Positions 15,936 through 23,628 of a stretch of DNA of 48,174 nucleotides are shown here, piece by piece. Position 1 is the first letter of the stretch, and each line of letters opens with the position of its first letter. The notes beneath the pieces were generated by a model. It was not told the DNA's origin, did no database searches, and worked only from the letters and a program-made list of their open reading frames with translations. The stretch is from NCBI RefSeq assembly GCF_000716335.1, contig NZ_KL591013.1, positions 173,678-221,851 on the forward strand, in the 5' to 3' direction. A program made the position numbers and the translations under genes. This DNA comes from Streptomyces sp. NRRL S-118 (lineage in GTDB: Bacteria; Actinomycetota; Actinomycetes; Streptomycetales; Streptomycetaceae).

Positions 15936-16952
15936 ATGCGCCCCGACACGCCTGCCGACCACATCACCGAAGCCGAGCGTTTGCTGCGCACCGCGGCGCA
16001 GTACCCGGAGGACCGCGAACCGCTGCTCCTGCGGGCGGCCGCCCATCTGGAGCTGGCCGGCGCCCGCGACCGCGCGACGACGCTGTACGACGACCTGCTC
16101 ACCGCAGACGCCCCGCCGCCGGAGAACCCACACCTGATCAAGGCGCTCAAGGCCGCGAACCTGTGGGAGTACGGGCACGAGGCCGAGGCCCGGATCATCA
16201 TCGACGGCCTGCGGACCGCGACCCCGGCGGACGCGGCCACGTGGGAGATCGTCGCGGAGACGCTGGAGGCCCACGACGAGCTGGAGGCGTCCGAGGCGAC
16301 CTTCAGCGCCGCCGTGACCACTCTGCTCCCGTCGCCCGACGACGAGGTGCCCTACCCGTCGCAGTCGCTGCTCATGGGCCGCCACCGCGTACGGCGCCTG
16401 CTCGGGCTGCGGCACGACGACTGGGACGTCCTGGCCGACCGCCTCCACAGGGGCGCCGTCCCGCTGGACGAACTCCACGACCCCAAGCGGCTGTGGGCCC
16501 TGGGCTCCGACGACCCGGCCGAGCTCCGGGCCGAGATCGCACGGCTGCGCAGCGAGCTGGGCTCGTACCGCACGGCTCTCTCGCGGCCGTTCCCGGTGGC
16601 GGTCCTGCTCTGGCCGGCCGACGAGCTGGACGAACTGCTGGCCGCCTACCCGGAGCTGGAGTCGGAGTACCCGACGCACGCGGCGCACCTGACCGATCTG
16701 GAGGCCTCGCTGCGCGAACTCGCGGCCGCGGGCACCCCGAACCTCGGCATCGTCCAGGGCACGGTCCCCTCGTACGAGGCCTTCGCCGCCTCCGAGGCCA
16801 CGTCCCCGTCGAACCCGGCGCTGCTCCCCCAGTACGCCACCACCCTCGCCGCCCGCGGCCGCGCCGTCCCGTGGCCCCCGCCCCGCACGGCCCCGTGCTG
16901 GTGCGGCTCGGGGGCGGCGTACGGCGACTGCCACGGGACGGCGCAGCCGTAG
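15936..16952 (+). CDS. SEC-C zinc-motif protein with TPR-like repeats
   Basis: 338 aa from ATG 15936 (a GTG at 15927 would add three residues). The N-terminal half is helical and Ala/Leu-rich, resembling TPR repeats (EAERLLRTAAQYPEDREPLLLRAAAHLELAG). The middle is an uncharacterised helical domain. The C-terminus is a SEC-C metal-binding motif, APCWCGSGAAYGDCHG, like the zinc tail of SecA. Common in Streptomyces, function unknown; the tail suggests binding to ribosome, SecB-like partners or other protein-quality machinery. A 12-bp terminator follows the stop. Confidence 0.85.
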   Translation: MRPDTPADHITEAERLLRTAAQYPEDREPLLLRAAAHLELAGARDRATTLYDDLLTADAPPPENPHLIKALKAANLWEYGHEAEARIIIDGLRTATPADAATWEIVAETLEAHDELEASEATFSAAVTTLLPSPDDEVPYPSQSLLMGRHRVRRLLGLRHDDWDVLADRLHRGAVPLDELHDPKRLWALGSDDPAELRAEIARLRSELGSYRTALSRPFPVAVLLWPADELDELLAAYPELESEYPTHAAHLTDLEASLRELAAAGTPNLGIVQGTVPSYEAFAASEATSPSNPALLPQYATTLAARGRAVPWPPPRTAPCWCGSGAAYGDCHGTAQP

Positions 16953-16959
16953 GGCGCGA

Positions 16960-16990
16960 GTTCGGCTGGGGCCGCGCGCCCCAGCCGAAC
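16960..16990 (+). terminator. Terminator after SEC-C gene
   Basis: Perfect 12-bp stem GTTCGGCTGGGG (16960-16971) / CCCCAGCCGAAC (16979-16990) with a 7-base loop, right after the stop codon. Confidence 0.8.
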
Positions 16991-17110
16991 CGGGCGGGGC
17001 GGGGCGGGGCCGGGCGGAGCGGGGTCAAATGGACCGTTCGCCTCCCCTTCGCCCTGTGCGTGCAGTAGTTTCACCGTGAACTACCGCCGTCTGACTGGCT
17101 TCTGTTCCCC

Positions 17111-17133
17111 CACACAGCTCCAGTCCCTGTGTG
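17111..17133 (+). promoter_or_regulatory. Inverted repeat before Excalibur gene
   Basis: CACACAG (17111-17117) and CTGTGTG (17127-17133) are perfect 7-bp arms around 9 bases. The second arm runs into the ribosome-binding site GAGGGAGA (17133-17140), so an RNA hairpin here could affect translation. A second symmetric stretch, TTCACCGTGAA, lies nearby at about 17070. Confidence 0.35.
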
Positions 17134-17149
17134 AGGGAGACGTGTGCCG

Positions 17150-17593
17150 ATGAGCAACCCGTACCAGCAGCCGCCCGCGACTCGGCCCCTGCACCGCATG
17201 AAGCGCGTGTGGGCAGGAGGTCTGCTGCTCCTCCTGATCGGCACGGGCTGTGGTGCCCTGGGGTCGGGCGACCCCGCGAAGCCGGCGGCCGCCAAGCCGG
17301 TGCCCGCCCCCACCGTGACGGCCACGGCCACGGTGACGGCGACGCCCGCGGCCGCCCCCGTACCGACGGTCACCACCACCGCCACGGTGACGGCGACCGC
17401 GACGGTGACCCGGCAGGCCGCGGCCAACGACTCCTCGACCGGCGGCGGTTCAGACAGCGGCGGCGCGGCAGTCTCCTACGGCAACTGCGCCGACGCCCGC
17501 GCCGCCGGCGCCGCCCCGGTCCACCGCGGGGAGCCCGGCTACGGCCGCCACCTGGACCGCGACAACGACGGGGTGGGGTGCGACAACGGCTAG
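17150..17593 (+). CDS. Excalibur calcium-binding domain lipoprotein
   Basis: 147 aa. The N-terminus PHRMKRVWAGGLLLLLIGTGC is a lipoprotein signal with lipobox IGTGC. A long Thr/Val/Ala-rich spacer (TVTATATVTATP repeats) follows, then a C-terminal Excalibur domain: NCADARAAGAAPVHRGEPGYGRHLDRDNDGVGCD, where DRDNDGVGCD is the calcium loop and two Cys pair. The domain is usually extracellular and may bind Ca2+ near the cell wall. GAGGGAGA lies 9 bases before ATG 17150. Its TAG stop overlaps, within the palindrome CTAG, the stop of the convergent next gene. Confidence 0.88.
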   Translation: MSNPYQQPPATRPLHRMKRVWAGGLLLLLIGTGCGALGSGDPAKPAAAKPVPAPTVTATATVTATPAAAPVPTVTTTATVTATATVTRQAAANDSSTGGGSDSGGAAVSYGNCADARAAGAAPVHRGEPGYGRHLDRDNDGVGCDNG

Positions 17594-18702
17594 TCGGCTT
17601 CCGTGGTCGTCAACTTCCATTCGGAAGCGAGCCGTGATCCGCCCCAGCCATCTGGTCGCTCCCAGACGGACGCGATGCCGAGGGTCTCCAGATAGTCGGC
17701 GTAGTCACCGATGTCGCGGGTGAAGAGGGCGAGTAGATGCGGCGCGGTCTTCCCCGCCCGCTCGTAGTGCACATGGCGGTATTCGAAGAGTTGCCCCACG
17801 GCCTCACGACCGGCGAGATACTCCTTGCCCGCGATGACCGTCTTGGCTTCCACCAGCCACTCGTGATCGGGCCGGCTTTGGTGGCGCAGGACGAGGTCCC
17901 GGGGGTGCACCCCCACGGTGATGGGGCTGTATCCGCGGGCGTGCGCATGGTGCCCGAATCTCAGGACGAGCGCCTCATGCTCTTGCTTCCGCTCAGCGGT
18001 GCCGCCCCTGAGGACCACGGAGTAGCCCTTGCTGCTCTTGGGCTGGAAGCCGCTGAGGGGGTCGCCGTGTTCAGGTTGGGGGTACTCAAGGACGGGGTCG
18101 CCGCTCTTGGGGAGTTGGAGCCAGAAGCGATCGACCGCGGCAGCGTCCTGAAGAAGCTGGACCGCCTCCCTCAGGTCGCCCGCCAGCTCGTCATCCGACG
18201 GCATGCTGGCCATCTCATAGCGCCGCGCGGCCACGTTGGCCTTCTCATACGCACGCGGGCGCCAGTCCTTTGGCTCGACGAGCAGGTGCAGGGTGTCCCG
18301 CCACTTCTCGGCCAGCGTGGGACGCAAGGCACCTCTCAGGGTCTCGCCCTGCGTGATCAAGTAGCGGTGGAGGGTTGCGCCTCTCCCGTACCGCTTGCTC
18401 AGGTGCGTTACGCCCTGTTGCAGCGTCAGCGTCACCGCGCTGAGGTCCGAGCTGTAGATGTAGGCGAGGTAAAGGCCCTCGTGGGGGTTCTCGTTGATGG
18501 TCCGGTCGAACACGCCAATCCACGGCGTCCGACTGGCATTCCCTTGTCCCCCGTATCCCGTGGCGAAGCAACCGGGCGGCCAGGGCAGGTCTTGTCTCTT
18601 CTGCACGCTCCACAGCAGAGCGTGGCCGGGGAGGTCACTGGAGGCTTTGCCGTCAGGCTCGTAGATCTCGCCGATGCGTATGAGCAGGTCACGTAGCGAC
18701 AT
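17590..18702 (-). CDS. MrcB-N (DUF3578) / PD-(D/E)XK-like protein
   Basis: 370 aa. Residues about 5-145 match the MrcB-type N-terminal domain (DUF3578): TPWIGVFDRTIN...GLYLAYIYSSDLSAVTLTLQQGVTHL is its signature. MrcB proteins belong to the McrBC-type restriction world. Residues about 238-350 look like a PD-(D/E)XK nuclease: E242 on a helix, D269 (HPRDLVLR), then E285-x-K287 in WLVEAKTV, followed by a helix with Q304 and Y308 (GQLFEYRH). The fold assignment is from motif reading only. Base composition is lower in GC than its flanks. It is divergent from a PLD/helicase/DUF3427 gene with a shared 131-bp promoter, which suggests one functional unit, probably anti-phage. Confidence 0.8.
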   Translation of the reverse strand: MSLRDLLIRIGEIYEPDGKASSDLPGHALLWSVQKRQDLPWPPGCFATGYGGQGNASRTPWIGVFDRTINENPHEGLYLAYIYSSDLSAVTLTLQQGVTHLSKRYGRGATLHRYLITQGETLRGALRPTLAEKWRDTLHLLVEPKDWRPRAYEKANVAARRYEMASMPSDDELAGDLREAVQLLQDAAAVDRFWLQLPKSGDPVLEYPQPEHGDPLSGFQPKSSKGYSVVLRGGTAERKQEHEALVLRFGHHAHARGYSPITVGVHPRDLVLRHQSRPDHEWLVEAKTVIAGKEYLAGREAVGQLFEYRHVHYERAGKTAPHLLALFTRDIGDYADYLETLGIASVWERPDGWGGSRLASEWKLTTTEAD

Positions 18703-18725
18703 CTACAGAAGCTAACCAAAGTCGA

Positions 18726-18776
18726 TCACTCAGTGACAGGATCACGATCACTTCGAGCCATGCGGTGACCAAGTGA
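18726..18776. promoter_or_regulatory. GTGA/TCAC half-site cluster in divergent promoter
   Basis: Six half-sites in 51 bp: TCAC at 18726, GTGA at 18733 (together the palindrome TCACTCAGTGA, 18726-18736), TCAC at 18742 and 18748, GTGA at 18765 and 18773. It lies between the two divergent putative defence genes, so one regulator, perhaps external, could control both. Confidence 0.45.
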
Positions 18777-18833
18777 CGCGCGGGCTGCTTGGTAGAACAC
18801 ATGCAAGGTTCAGGCACGCAACGGGAGCGACTC

Positions 18834-21800
18834 ATGCCTCAGGCCGGCAGTGAATCATCCACCTTGCCAGCGGGGCTCTACGAGCAGCTGATCACCATGC
18901 GCCTGGAGCGGCAACTGGCACAGATCGCCGACGACGGCTGGCATCAGGTGAGTGACACCGTGGGAACGGAGTCGGTGCCTCACGTATTGGCCAGGCACGT
19001 TGCCGAGACGGTGCGCCGCGTCCTGCAGGGCCTCGCCCCTGAAGAGCGGGTCCACGCCGCCAACCACATCCTGGAATCCATCAGCACGCTGGACGGTGCA
19101 CGGCAGTGGGTAGATCTCGTGGCCGACGGCCCCCGTGAGTTGCTCGCGCTGGCCCGCCAAGAAGCCCCCGGCGTGTACGCGGTCCGCCCGGCCACCCCGC
19201 TGTCCGAGACGGCACTGATGACCAACGCACCCGAGGACCCGAGCCTCGGCTTCGAACTCCGGACAGAGATCGCCACGGCCGACCACGTCGATCTCCTTTG
19301 CGCCTTTGTGAAGTGGCACGGGCTGCGCATCATCGAGCAGTCACTACGCTCGGCATGCCAGCGCGGGGTACGCATACGGGTCATCACGACGACGTACATC
19401 GGAGCCACCGAGCGGCGCGCCTTGGACCGCCTCGTCAACGAGTTCAACGCCGAGGTCAAGGTCAACTATGAGACGCGCTCGACGCGCTTGCACGCCAAGG
19501 CCTGGCTCTTCCGCCGCACCACCGGCTACGACACGGCGTACGTCGGCAGCTCGAATCTCTCCAAGGCGGCGCTGCTGGACGGGTTGGAGTGGAACGTCCG
19601 ACTCTCCTCCATCGCGACCCCTGACGTCCTGCGCAAGTTCGAGGGCACCTTCGACGCGTACTGGAGTGATCCGTCCTTCGAGACGTACGACCCCCAGTGT
19701 GACGGCGCACGACTCGACGAGGCGCTCACCATCGCAGGGGGCCCCTCCCCATCGTCGGCCTCGACCCGCATCACCCTCTCCGGACTGGAGGTACGGCCGT
19801 ATCCGTACCAGCGCGACATGCTGGAGCGACTGGAGGTGGAGCGTGCCGTTCACGGCCGTCACCGCAACCTCTTGGTAGCCGCGACAGGGACCGGCAAGAC
19901 CGTGATGGCCGCCCTCGACTACAAGCAGCTGTGCCGGCGGCACGGACGTACTCTGCGGTTGCTTTTCGTGGCGCACCGCAAGGAAATCTTGCAGCAGTCG
20001 ATGCGGACGTACCAAGACGTATTGACTGACGCGAATTTCGGTGAGCCATTCCACAGCAGCGACGTTCCGGAGCGTTGGGCGCATGTCTTCGCGAGCGTGC
20101 AGTCGCTGAAGCGCGAGACACTGGAGAAGGTCGCGCCGGACCACTTCGACGTCATCGTGATCGACGAATTCCACCACGGCACCTCACCGACGTACCGGAA
20201 GATCATCGATCACTTCCAGCCCTTGGAGCTCTTGGGACTCACAGCGACGCCCGAGCGGATGGACGGCAAGAACATTCAGGATGAGTTCTTCGACGGACGG
20301 ATCGCCGCCGAGATGCGCCTGTGGGAGGCGCTGGAGAATGATCTCCTGAGTCCGTTCCACTACTTCGGCATCAGCGACAACACCGACCTCAGCGCTGTGC
20401 AGTGGAAGCACGGTGGCTATGACCCGTCACAGCTCGGCGACGTACTCGCCGGGAACGCGGCACGAGCTCGGCTCGTGGTCAGGTCAGTGCAGGAGAAGAT
20501 TGCCGACCCGGGCAGCATGAGGGCGCTGGGCTTCTGCGTCACGGTCGCCCATGCCCACTTCATGGCGGAGTTCTTTCGCGCCGCCGGGCTGAAAGCCATT
20601 GCGCTGTCTGGGGAGACCCCTCCCGATCAGCGTCGGCAAGCTCTGGCGGACCTGAGGACCGGACAACTACAAGTGATCTTCTCGGTGGACCTCTTCAACG
20701 AAGGACTCGACATCCCCGACGTGGACACCCTCCTTCTCCTGCGCCCGACGTCGAGTGCCACGGTCTTCCTGCAGCAGCTGGGGCGCGGCCTGCGGCGCAG
20801 TGAGAACAAGGCGGTGCTGACCGTTCTCGACTTCATCGGCCAGCACCGCAAGGAGTTCCGCTTCGAGAACCAGTTCCGCGCCTTGACCAACCTCACGCGC
20901 AAGCGACTCCTGGCACATCTGGAGAACGACTTCCCGCAGTTGCCCTCGGGGTGCCAGATCATCCTGGAGGAGAAGGCCAAGAAGGCGATCATCGCCAACA
21001 TCAAGGACCAAATTGGCGTCAACGTCACCTCCCTTGCCCGTGAGGTAGCCGCATACGCCATTCCGCACCTCAACCCCTACCTAGCGGAGAGCGGCCGTGA
21101 GCTCAAAGAGCTCTACCGAGGCAACGGCAACTCCTGGACGAGCCTCCTCCGGCGCGCCGGACTGCTGAAGGGTGACGCGCCGGAGGACGAGACCGCGTTG
21201 CTGAAGCGAGTCCCGGCATTCCTGCACGTGGACGATCCCCAAAGGGTGGCCGCGTACACGCTTCTGCTGGAGGACAATGCTCCCGCGTACGAAGACCTCG
21301 ACGCCTCAGGCCAGGCTTATGCCCGCATGCTGTTCTTCCAGCTCTGGCCGCTCGGCGGCACCACCCGCAAGGGCTTCGCCAGCTATGACGAGGGTTTCGC
21401 TACCTTGCGCGACCAGTGCGCCTTCCGGGAGGAGCTCCGCCAGGTCCTGGCGTACAACCTGGCCCACACGGAGCACATCCCGATCCCGCTGCCGGGCGCA
21501 CACGGGGATCTGCCCCTCACGGTGCACGCCTCGTACAGCCGAGAGGAGATTCTCCCAGCGCTCGGTCAGTCCTTCATCGGCGGATTCATGCCAGGCCACT
21601 TCCGGGAAGGCGTGAGGTGGTGCGAGTCCATCAGGACGGATGCCCTCCTCATCACTCTGGAGAAGGATGAGAAGGACTTTTCCCCGCAGACCCGTTATCA
21701 CGACTACGCCCTCAACGAGTTTCGCTTTCACTGGGAATCCCAGAACCAAACCTCCGAGACCTCCCCGACGGGACTGCGTTACCAACATCATGCCGCAGAG

Positions 21801-21989
21801 GGCACCCATGTCCTGCTCTTCGTCCGCCGCTACAAGAGCACGGACATCGGCAGCGCCCAGCCATGGATGTTGCTCGGCCCCGCCACCTACGTGGAGCACA
21901 AGGGCAGCAAGCCGATGGCCATCACCTGGGAGCTCCACCATGAGATTCCGGCCGACGTGTACACGTACTCGGCGATCGCTGCGGGGTAA
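18834..21989 (+). CDS. PLD-like / SF2 helicase / DUF3427 protein
   Basis: 1051 aa. Helical N-terminus (1-130). PLD-family nuclease-like domain (about 140-285) with one HxK (H220, K222 in RLHAKAWLF) and GSSN at 238-241; the Asp of a full HKD motif is absent. SF2 helicase core (about 320-690): Walker A ATGTGKT 350-356, DEFH box VIDEFHH from 443, TATPER 470-475, FNEGLDIP 621-628, arginine-finger motif QQLGRGLRR 647-655. C-terminal about 350 residues fit DUF3427. Such HKD-nuclease/helicase proteins are recurrent in defence islands. ATG 18834 was chosen for GGGAG six bases upstream and the conserved GLYEQLI start; ATG 18801 and TTG 18789 are alternatives. Less GC-rich than its neighbours. Confidence 0.88.
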   Translation: MPQAGSESSTLPAGLYEQLITMRLERQLAQIADDGWHQVSDTVGTESVPHVLARHVAETVRRVLQGLAPEERVHAANHILESISTLDGARQWVDLVADGPRELLALARQEAPGVYAVRPATPLSETALMTNAPEDPSLGFELRTEIATADHVDLLCAFVKWHGLRIIEQSLRSACQRGVRIRVITTTYIGATERRALDRLVNEFNAEVKVNYETRSTRLHAKAWLFRRTTGYDTAYVGSSNLSKAALLDGLEWNVRLSSIATPDVLRKFEGTFDAYWSDPSFETYDPQCDGARLDEALTIAGGPSPSSASTRITLSGLEVRPYPYQRDMLERLEVERAVHGRHRNLLVAATGTGKTVMAALDYKQLCRRHGRTLRLLFVAHRKEILQQSMRTYQDVLTDANFGEPFHSSDVPERWAHVFASVQSLKRETLEKVAPDHFDVIVIDEFHHGTSPTYRKIIDHFQPLELLGLTATPERMDGKNIQDEFFDGRIAAEMRLWEALENDLLSPFHYFGISDNTDLSAVQWKHGGYDPSQLGDVLAGNAARARLVVRSVQEKIADPGSMRALGFCVTVAHAHFMAEFFRAAGLKAIALSGETPPDQRRQALADLRTGQLQVIFSVDLFNEGLDIPDVDTLLLLRPTSSATVFLQQLGRGLRRSENKAVLTVLDFIGQHRKEFRFENQFRALTNLTRKRLLAHLENDFPQLPSGCQIILEEKAKKAIIANIKDQIGVNVTSLAREVAAYAIPHLNPYLAESGRELKELYRGNGNSWTSLLRRAGLLKGDAPEDETALLKRVPAFLHVDDPQRVAAYTLLLEDNAPAYEDLDASGQAYARMLFFQLWPLGGTTRKGFASYDEGFATLRDQCAFREELRQVLAYNLAHTEHIPIPLPGAHGDLPLTVHASYSREEILPALGQSFIGGFMPGHFREGVRWCESIRTDALLITLEKDEKDFSPQTRYHDYALNEFRFHWESQNQTSETSPTGLRYQHHAAEGTHVLLFVRRYKSTDIGSAQPWMLLGPATYVEHKGSKPMAITWELHHEIPADVYTYSAIAAG

Positions 21990-22038
21990 GGGCAAGGAAC
22001 GTGCGGGGGCCCGTTGAGCCTTGTCCCGAGCCCGGTCC

Positions 22039-22665
22039 TCACAGCGAGCCCGCTTCAGGTCCGACGATCCGCCGCAGGACCGCTGCCACCCGCGGGTCTC
22101 CGGCCGGCGCCGCGGCTCGGACCTCGGCCGCCACGTCGTCCGGTCGGCACAGCCCCCGTTCGGTGACCTCCGTCAGGAGTGCGGCGAGGGAGGCCGGGTC
22201 GGCGAGGTGCGGGAGGGCGTCCGCCACCGCGCGCGGCAGGGGCGTGCAGGCGAGGTTCCGGACCGGGACGCGGAGGGCCGGGCGGACGGTGGGGTGGACG
22301 CGGACGTAGGCGTGGCTGCGGGGGACGGCCCGGTGGGCGACGACGACGTCCACCTCCGGGTGCGAGCCGAGCCGCGGTACGGACTCCAGCCCGTACAGCG
22401 CCAGGGCCGCCGGGCCGGTCAGGAGGGCGTCGGGACCGGCGTACAGGAGGGCGCCGCGCAGGCGCTGCTGGATCGTGGGGGCGGCGGTCCGCAGCAGGAT
22501 CACGCGCGGCATCAGCCGGCGCCACGGGCCCGGTGGGCGGCAGTGCGCCGCGATCGCGGAGGACGCGCAGCCCAGGTCCATGAGCTGGTGGACGGTGGCG
22601 ACTCCGTCCTGGGCGACGACGAGCGGGTCCGCGGCGAAGCGGTGGGGCGGCGTGGGGGTCGGCAT
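22039..22665 (-). CDS. AbiEi-like antitoxin-domain protein
   Basis: 208 aa from ATG 22665. The N-terminal winged-helix-like part (VVAQDGVATVHQLMDLGCASSAIAAHC...GPWRRLMPRVILL) followed by QQRLRGALLYAGPDALLTGPAALALYGL resembles actinobacterial proteins annotated as type IV toxin-antitoxin AbiEi family. The C-terminal half (VDVVVAHRAVPRSHAYVRVHPTVR) lacks an obvious DUF559 nuclease motif. No AbiEii toxin lies next to it. It ends 49 bases from the convergent DUF3427 helicase, so it may belong to the same accessory patch, but its GC content is that of the core genome. Start uncertain. Confidence 0.6.
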   Translation of the reverse strand: MPTPTPPHRFAADPLVVAQDGVATVHQLMDLGCASSAIAAHCRPPGPWRRLMPRVILLRTAAPTIQQRLRGALLYAGPDALLTGPAALALYGLESVPRLGSHPEVDVVVAHRAVPRSHAYVRVHPTVRPALRVPVRNLACTPLPRAVADALPHLADPASLAALLTEVTERGLCRPDDVAAEVRAAAPAGDPRVAAVLRRIVGPEAGSL

Positions 22666-22803
22666 GTGCGGATCGTGCCCGTACGACACGGGCCGCCATG
22701 CCGTGCGGCGCGAGGTTGTTACCGGGTGATGGCAGGAAGGGTCCTGCACCGCCCCCACGCTTCACCCAGTGCACTATGGACGTCACGCTCAGTACGGGCG
22801 CTC

Positions 22804-22813
22804 GTCACGTGAC
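22804..22813. promoter_or_regulatory. Palindrome GTCACGTGAC
   Basis: Perfect 10-bp palindrome in the short promoter of the small membrane-protein gene that starts at 22828. It is too close to the start codon to be a typical activator site; a repressor site is possible. Confidence 0.25.
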
Positions 22814-22827
22814 AGGTGGATCAGGAC

Positions 22828-23067
22828 ATGACCCCACGACCCCTCCCCTCCCCTCCGGCCCGGCTGCTGCGCCGGCTCCTGCTCGGCGTTCTGTGCTCCC
22901 TCGCCGGGGCGCTCCTGGTGACCGGCGGCACCCTGCTGCTGCCCGACGACGTCCGGCGCACGATGCCGGAGCACACGTACGGCGGTCTCGTCCTGTGCAC
23001 CACTCTCGCCCTCTGCGTGGCCGTCCTCGTCCGGGCGCGGCGCAGACGTCCGCGCCCGCCGCGTTAG
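22828..23067 (+). CDS. Small two-TM membrane protein
   Basis: 79 aa. TM1 about 16-38 (LLLGVLCSLAGALLVTGGTLLL), a short polar loop (PDDVRRTMPEHTYG), TM2 about 52-68, and a basic tail RARRRRPRPPR. No family recognised. ATG 22828 was chosen with AGGA just upstream; a GTG at 22816 is also possible. It lies 48 bp before another small membrane protein on the same strand. Confidence 0.6.
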   Translation: MTPRPLPSPPARLLRRLLLGVLCSLAGALLVTGGTLLLPDDVRRTMPEHTYGGLVLCTTLALCVAVLVRARRRRPRPPR

Positions 23068-23115
23068 CCTCGGGGCAAGGCAGGAACACGCGTACGGAAG
23101 GCAGGACAGCGGAAG

Positions 23116-23418
23116 ATGGCCAGGATTCCGGCAACAGCCGTGGCGGCGAGCGGACTCGTCGGTGGGTACGCCGTCGCGCGGTGGACCAGGAAGCGGCCCC
23201 TCGGCGGGGTCGCGCTCGCGGCCGCGGGAGCGGTCGCCGCACGGGAGTGGCACCGCCGCAGCGGGGCCATGGCCGCGGCGGGACTGACCGCGGTGTACGT
23301 GGCCGCGTTCGCCGGGTCGCACCCGCTGGCGAAGAAGGTAGGGGCGTGGCCCGCGGTGTTCTCCGTCGCCGGCGGCATGGCCGCGGCGTCCTGGGCGGTC
23401 GGGCGCAGGAGCGGCTGA
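23116..23418 (+). CDS. Small membrane protein
   Basis: 100 aa with three or four hydrophobic segments rich in Ala and Gly (VAASGLVGGYAVARW, GGVALAAAGAVAAREW, AAAGLTAVYVAAFAGS, VFSVAGGMAAASWAVG) and basic loops. GGAAG lies just before the ATG. Typical of uncharacterised Streptomyces membrane proteins; no function can be inferred. Probably co-transcribed with the preceding small gene. Confidence 0.7.
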   Translation: MARIPATAVAASGLVGGYAVARWTRKRPLGGVALAAAGAVAAREWHRRSGAMAAAGLTAVYVAAFAGSHPLAKKVGAWPAVFSVAGGMAAASWAVGRRSG

Positions 23419-23628
23419 CCGCCGGACGCGCGGGCCGCGCCCCTGCGCCGGCTGCCGGGCCACCCCGTCCGAAGCCGTGTGAACACCACCCCGACAACGT
23501 ACGTATGAATCAGCACCTCCCCACAGCGGCTGGGCGGGGACCCGGGCGGCAGGGCCCGGATCCCCGCCCGGCGGCTACCCCCGGCCGGCGCCCCGGCAGC
23601 CGTCCGCGCCTCGTTGCCCGAGCCCCTC

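Noticed and set aside
22816..22827. GTG start for the small membrane protein
   Set aside because: Possible, but ATG 22828 has AGGA at a usable distance and the extension adds only four residues.
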